Origin: Corynebacterium deserti GIMN1.010
Lineage (GTDB): Bacteria > Actinomycetota > Actinomycetes > Mycobacteriales > Mycobacteriaceae
NCBI RefSeq assembly: GCF_001277995.1
Contig: NZ_CP009220.1
Span: 992,001-1,056,000 of the forward strand
Reading direction: 5' to 3'
Length of the DNA: 64,000 nucleotides
The notes below the pieces were generated by a model. That model saw only the letters and a program-made list of their open reading frames with translations. It made no database searches and had not been told where the DNA came from. The translations under genes were made by a program, and so were the position numbers. This document shows positions 62,412 through 64,000 of the stretch, one piece after another (within the stretch, counting starts at the first letter, position 1; every line of letters begins with the position of its first letter).

Positions 62412-63023
62412 TTAGAGTTCCACGCTTTCGCCTTCTTGAAGTGGCACATATTCCGAACCGTATTCCTCAGCCAACAGCGTGAGGAACTTCTTGTTGATGG
62501 CCAGACCTCGTTCATTGACAATGCCATCATGGATGCCCACAAAGCGTTTGGGCGGGAACTTCTTCAAAAACGCTTCCACATCGAGCATTTTCACCCACGG
62601 GCCATTGACCGGCACAAGGGCGAGTTCAACACCTTTCAATGGCTGAAACGCGTCGCCCGGGTGCAACACCTTACCGTTGATCAGATAGCCAACATTTTCT
62701 GGAATCGGCTGCGCTTTGGTGAGCATCGCGTGCTCTGAGCCCAAAACCTCGACGGTCATTGACCCAACAGTGAAGTTTCTGCTGTGCGCAACCACATGGC
62801 ATTCCACCGGAATGGAGTGAGCAACAGATTTTGGCGCGTAAATGTCCATCCCACGTTTCAAAATGGAAGGATCTACGTGATCTGCGTGATTATGGGTGAA
62901 CAAAATGGTAGCGTCCGTGAGATCAGGAGCACCGAAAGAACCTGGATCAATGATGAGCCTGGTGCCCTCGTGCTCGATCTCAACACACGCATGAATGTGT
63001 CGAGTGATTTTCATATGTCCCAT
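62412..63023 (-). CDS. MBL-fold metal-dependent hydrolase
   Basis: A 203-residue protein with the metallo-beta-lactamase motif LFTHNHADHVDPSIL (H-x-H-x-D-H), a further His at GSEHAMLTK, HPGDAF and the late GIHDGIVNE. It belongs to the UlaG/L-ascorbate-lactonase-like branch of small cytosolic hydrolases. ATG 63023 (MGHMKITRH) or 63014 may be the start. Only ten bases separate it from the MmcQ/YjbR gene on the same strand. Confidence 0.8.
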   Translation of the reverse strand: MGHMKITRHIHACVEIEHEGTRLIIDPGSFGAPDLTDATILFTHNHADHVDPSILKRGMDIYAPKSVAHSIPVECHVVAHSRNFTVGSMTVEVLGSEHAMLTKAQPIPENVGYLINGKVLHPGDAFQPLKGVELALVPVNGPWVKMLDVEAFLKKFPPKRFVGIHDGIVNERGLAINKKFLTLLAEEYGSEYVPLQEGESVEL

Positions 63024-63033
63024 TGTGCGCTTT

Positions 63034-63378
63034 TTAGGGACGCTTGGACTTGGGCAGGCTGGACACTACTAGGTGGTAAGAGGTTTCAACCAATCCTACT
63101 ACCAGGTCTTCGGTGATACGTTCGCCGTTACGGATGGAGATCCAGTGGATTTTGTTCATGTGGTACCCAGGTGTGATGGAGGGGAAACTGGATCGTAGTG
63201 ACGCACCAATTTCTGGGTCTGCCTTGAGGGTGATGATGGGTTCTCCCTCGTGCATGGAAATGTATAGAAACATTTTTCCCCGGATTTTGAACACCTCAGT
63301 TTCCGGGCCAAAAGGGTACTCTTTGGTGGCCTGGACAAGGGATAACGCGTGTTCGCGGCCGACGTGATGAAGGTCCAT
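63034..63378 (-). CDS. MmcQ/YjbR family protein
   Basis: A 114-residue protein of the small YjbR/CyaY-like DNA-binding fold: GPETEVFKIRGKMFLYI, ITLKADPEIGASLR, PGYHMNKIHWISIRNG and the C-terminal LVETSYHLV are the usual order. Function is unknown; structures suggest DNA binding. It follows the lipoate ligase gene with 12 bases between them and is probably co-transcribed. Confidence 0.85.
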   Translation of the reverse strand: MDLHHVGREHALSLVQATKEYPFGPETEVFKIRGKMFLYISMHEGEPIITLKADPEIGASLRSSFPSITPGYHMNKIHWISIRNGERITEDLVVGLVETSYHLVVSSLPKSKRP

Positions 63379-63390
63379 GGTGCTCCACTA

Positions 63391-64000
63391 TCAGGGGACG
63401 CGCTTTGTCCACGCTTCGGTGGCGTATTTTTCGGACACAAGCTTATGTGCTGCGTCGAGGTCGGCGTGGGTAAGCTCTGTTTCAATCGCGCCGTAGCGCG
63501 TCGCAAAAACCTTTTTCAGGGTCTCGATAATCTGCTCACGTGTCGCGCCGGTCTGGCGCCACAGGGGATCAACGCGCTTCTTCGCGCTACGCAGACCCTT
63601 GTCCGAGATTTTGACTTTGCCGATGCGCAGCACCTGAGTCATCATGTCGGCGTCGATGTCATAAGACATGGTCACGTGGTGCAATACGGCACCATGCCGG
63701 CGCTTTTGCGCTGCACCGCCGATCTTGCCACCGGTTGAGGTGATGTCATTGATTGGCACGTACCATGCATCAACGCCGTGTTCTTTGAGCGCGGCGAGAA
63801 CCCAGCGATCGAGGTACTCATAGGACTGCTCATAACTTAAGCCAGCTACCAAGGAGTCCGGCGCGTACAGGGAGTACGTAATACAGTTGCCGCCCTCCAT
63901 GAACATGGCGCCGCCGCCAGACATACGGCGCACTACGGTCACCCCATGCTTTTCGACGCCTTCTTCGTCCAGTTCATTTACGTACGACTGGAAACTTCCG
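63391..64000 (-). CDS. lplA: Lipoate-protein ligase A family (5' end outside window)
   Basis: The minus-strand frame is open to the window edge (FQSYVNELDEEGVEKHGVTVV...), so the start lies beyond 64000. Blocks of the LplA/LipB/BirA fold are VRRMSGGGAMFMEGGN and STGGKIGGAAQKRRHGAVLHH, whose first Lys binds the lipoyl or octanoyl group. It would load lipoate on pyruvate and 2-oxoglutarate dehydrogenase or the glycine system. The exact role (ligase or octanoyl transferase) cannot be fixed from this part. Confidence 0.85.
   Translation of the reverse strand, partial: GSFQSYVNELDEEGVEKHGVTVVRRMSGGGAMFMEGGNCITYSLYAPDSLVAGLSYEQSYEYLDRWVLAALKEHGVDAWYVPINDITSTGGKIGGAAQKRRHGAVLHHVTMSYDIDADMMTQVLRIGKVKISDKGLRSAKKRVDPLWRQTGATREQIIETLKKVFATRYGAIETELTHADLDAAHKLVSEKYATEAWTKRVP

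Noticed and set aside
1..64000. CRISPR arrays, rRNA and tRNA genes
   Set aside because: No regularly spaced repeats and no cloverleaf-type or rRNA sequence was seen on either strand.

Overview
The window is chromosomal DNA of a Corynebacterium, almost certainly Corynebacterium glutamicum or a very close strain. Pointers are the mycothiol amidase Mca, a short Z-prenyl diphosphate synthase of the actinobacterial Rv1086 type, a fused PabAB, the aroR-type attenuator before a DAHP synthase, the methionine/alanine importer MetPS, and the Nudix-type regulator NdnR heading nadA-nadC-nadS. The order mca / aroF / uppS1 / coaA / glyA / pabAB / pabC ... fum / fbp ... xseBA / ispH ... metPS / ychF ... nadACS / ndnR / lplA is that of the C. 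glutamicum core genome as I remember it.

Layout. 1-9140: mycothiol detoxification, aromatic amino acid entry (aroR-aroF), prenyl chain synthesis, CoA (coaA), one-carbon metabolism (glyA) and p-aminobenzoate (pabAB-pabC). 9147-16814: a DUF5997 protein, a LysR-like ligand domain without its DNA-binding part, a GNAT acetyltransferase, and a 5-oxoproline unit (pxpA-pxpB-pxpC plus an NRAMP-like carrier) next to a divergent GntR regulator with a clear operator. 16873-21329: fumarase, a flavin reductase, class II fructose-1,6-bisphosphatase and a DUF4245 protein. 21409-24607: a decayed surface-protein gene and a MarR/MFS efflux pair. 24627-34459: xseB-xseA, ispH, a complete IS3/IS150-type element that split the ispH terminator, two membrane-protein genes, metP-metS and ychF.

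34460-38430 is an accessory island: a GC-rich segment with a Ca2+/Na+-type exchanger, small orphan genes, a lipoprotein gene whose 3' end is formed by an IS end, a dead and truncated ISL3 transposase, then an AT-rich HNH nuclease gene. 38600-45120: 2H phosphoesterase, hemerythrin, MFS/MarR pair, a DUF2945 gene with an apparent ACG start coupled to a DUF488 gene, an NmrA-like reductase and a SulP transporter. 45121-47512 is a graveyard: a GTPase gene with frameshifts and stops, its overlapping partner with one stop, and a DUF4386 fragment. 47547-55821: a ChlI/VWA chelatase-like pair, a phosphatase/SCO1664 pair, a PEP mutase/ICL-like enzyme, an ABC-F ATPase, OsmC and YjdM. 55924-64000: MarR plus a ruined MFS gene, the NAD operon ndnR-nadA-nadC-nadS with its operator, a DUF606-type transporter, an MBL hydrolase, an MmcQ/YjbR protein and the C-terminal part of a lipoate-protein ligase.

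I found no rRNA, tRNA or CRISPR array. The most unusual items are the IS inserted at the centre of a palindromic terminator, the ACG-start DUF2945 gene, the decayed two-gene GTPase operon, and several perfect palindromes that look like operators next to their regulator genes. No intact, clearly undescribed system is visible; the best candidate is the GTPase pair, which survives only as pseudogenes here.
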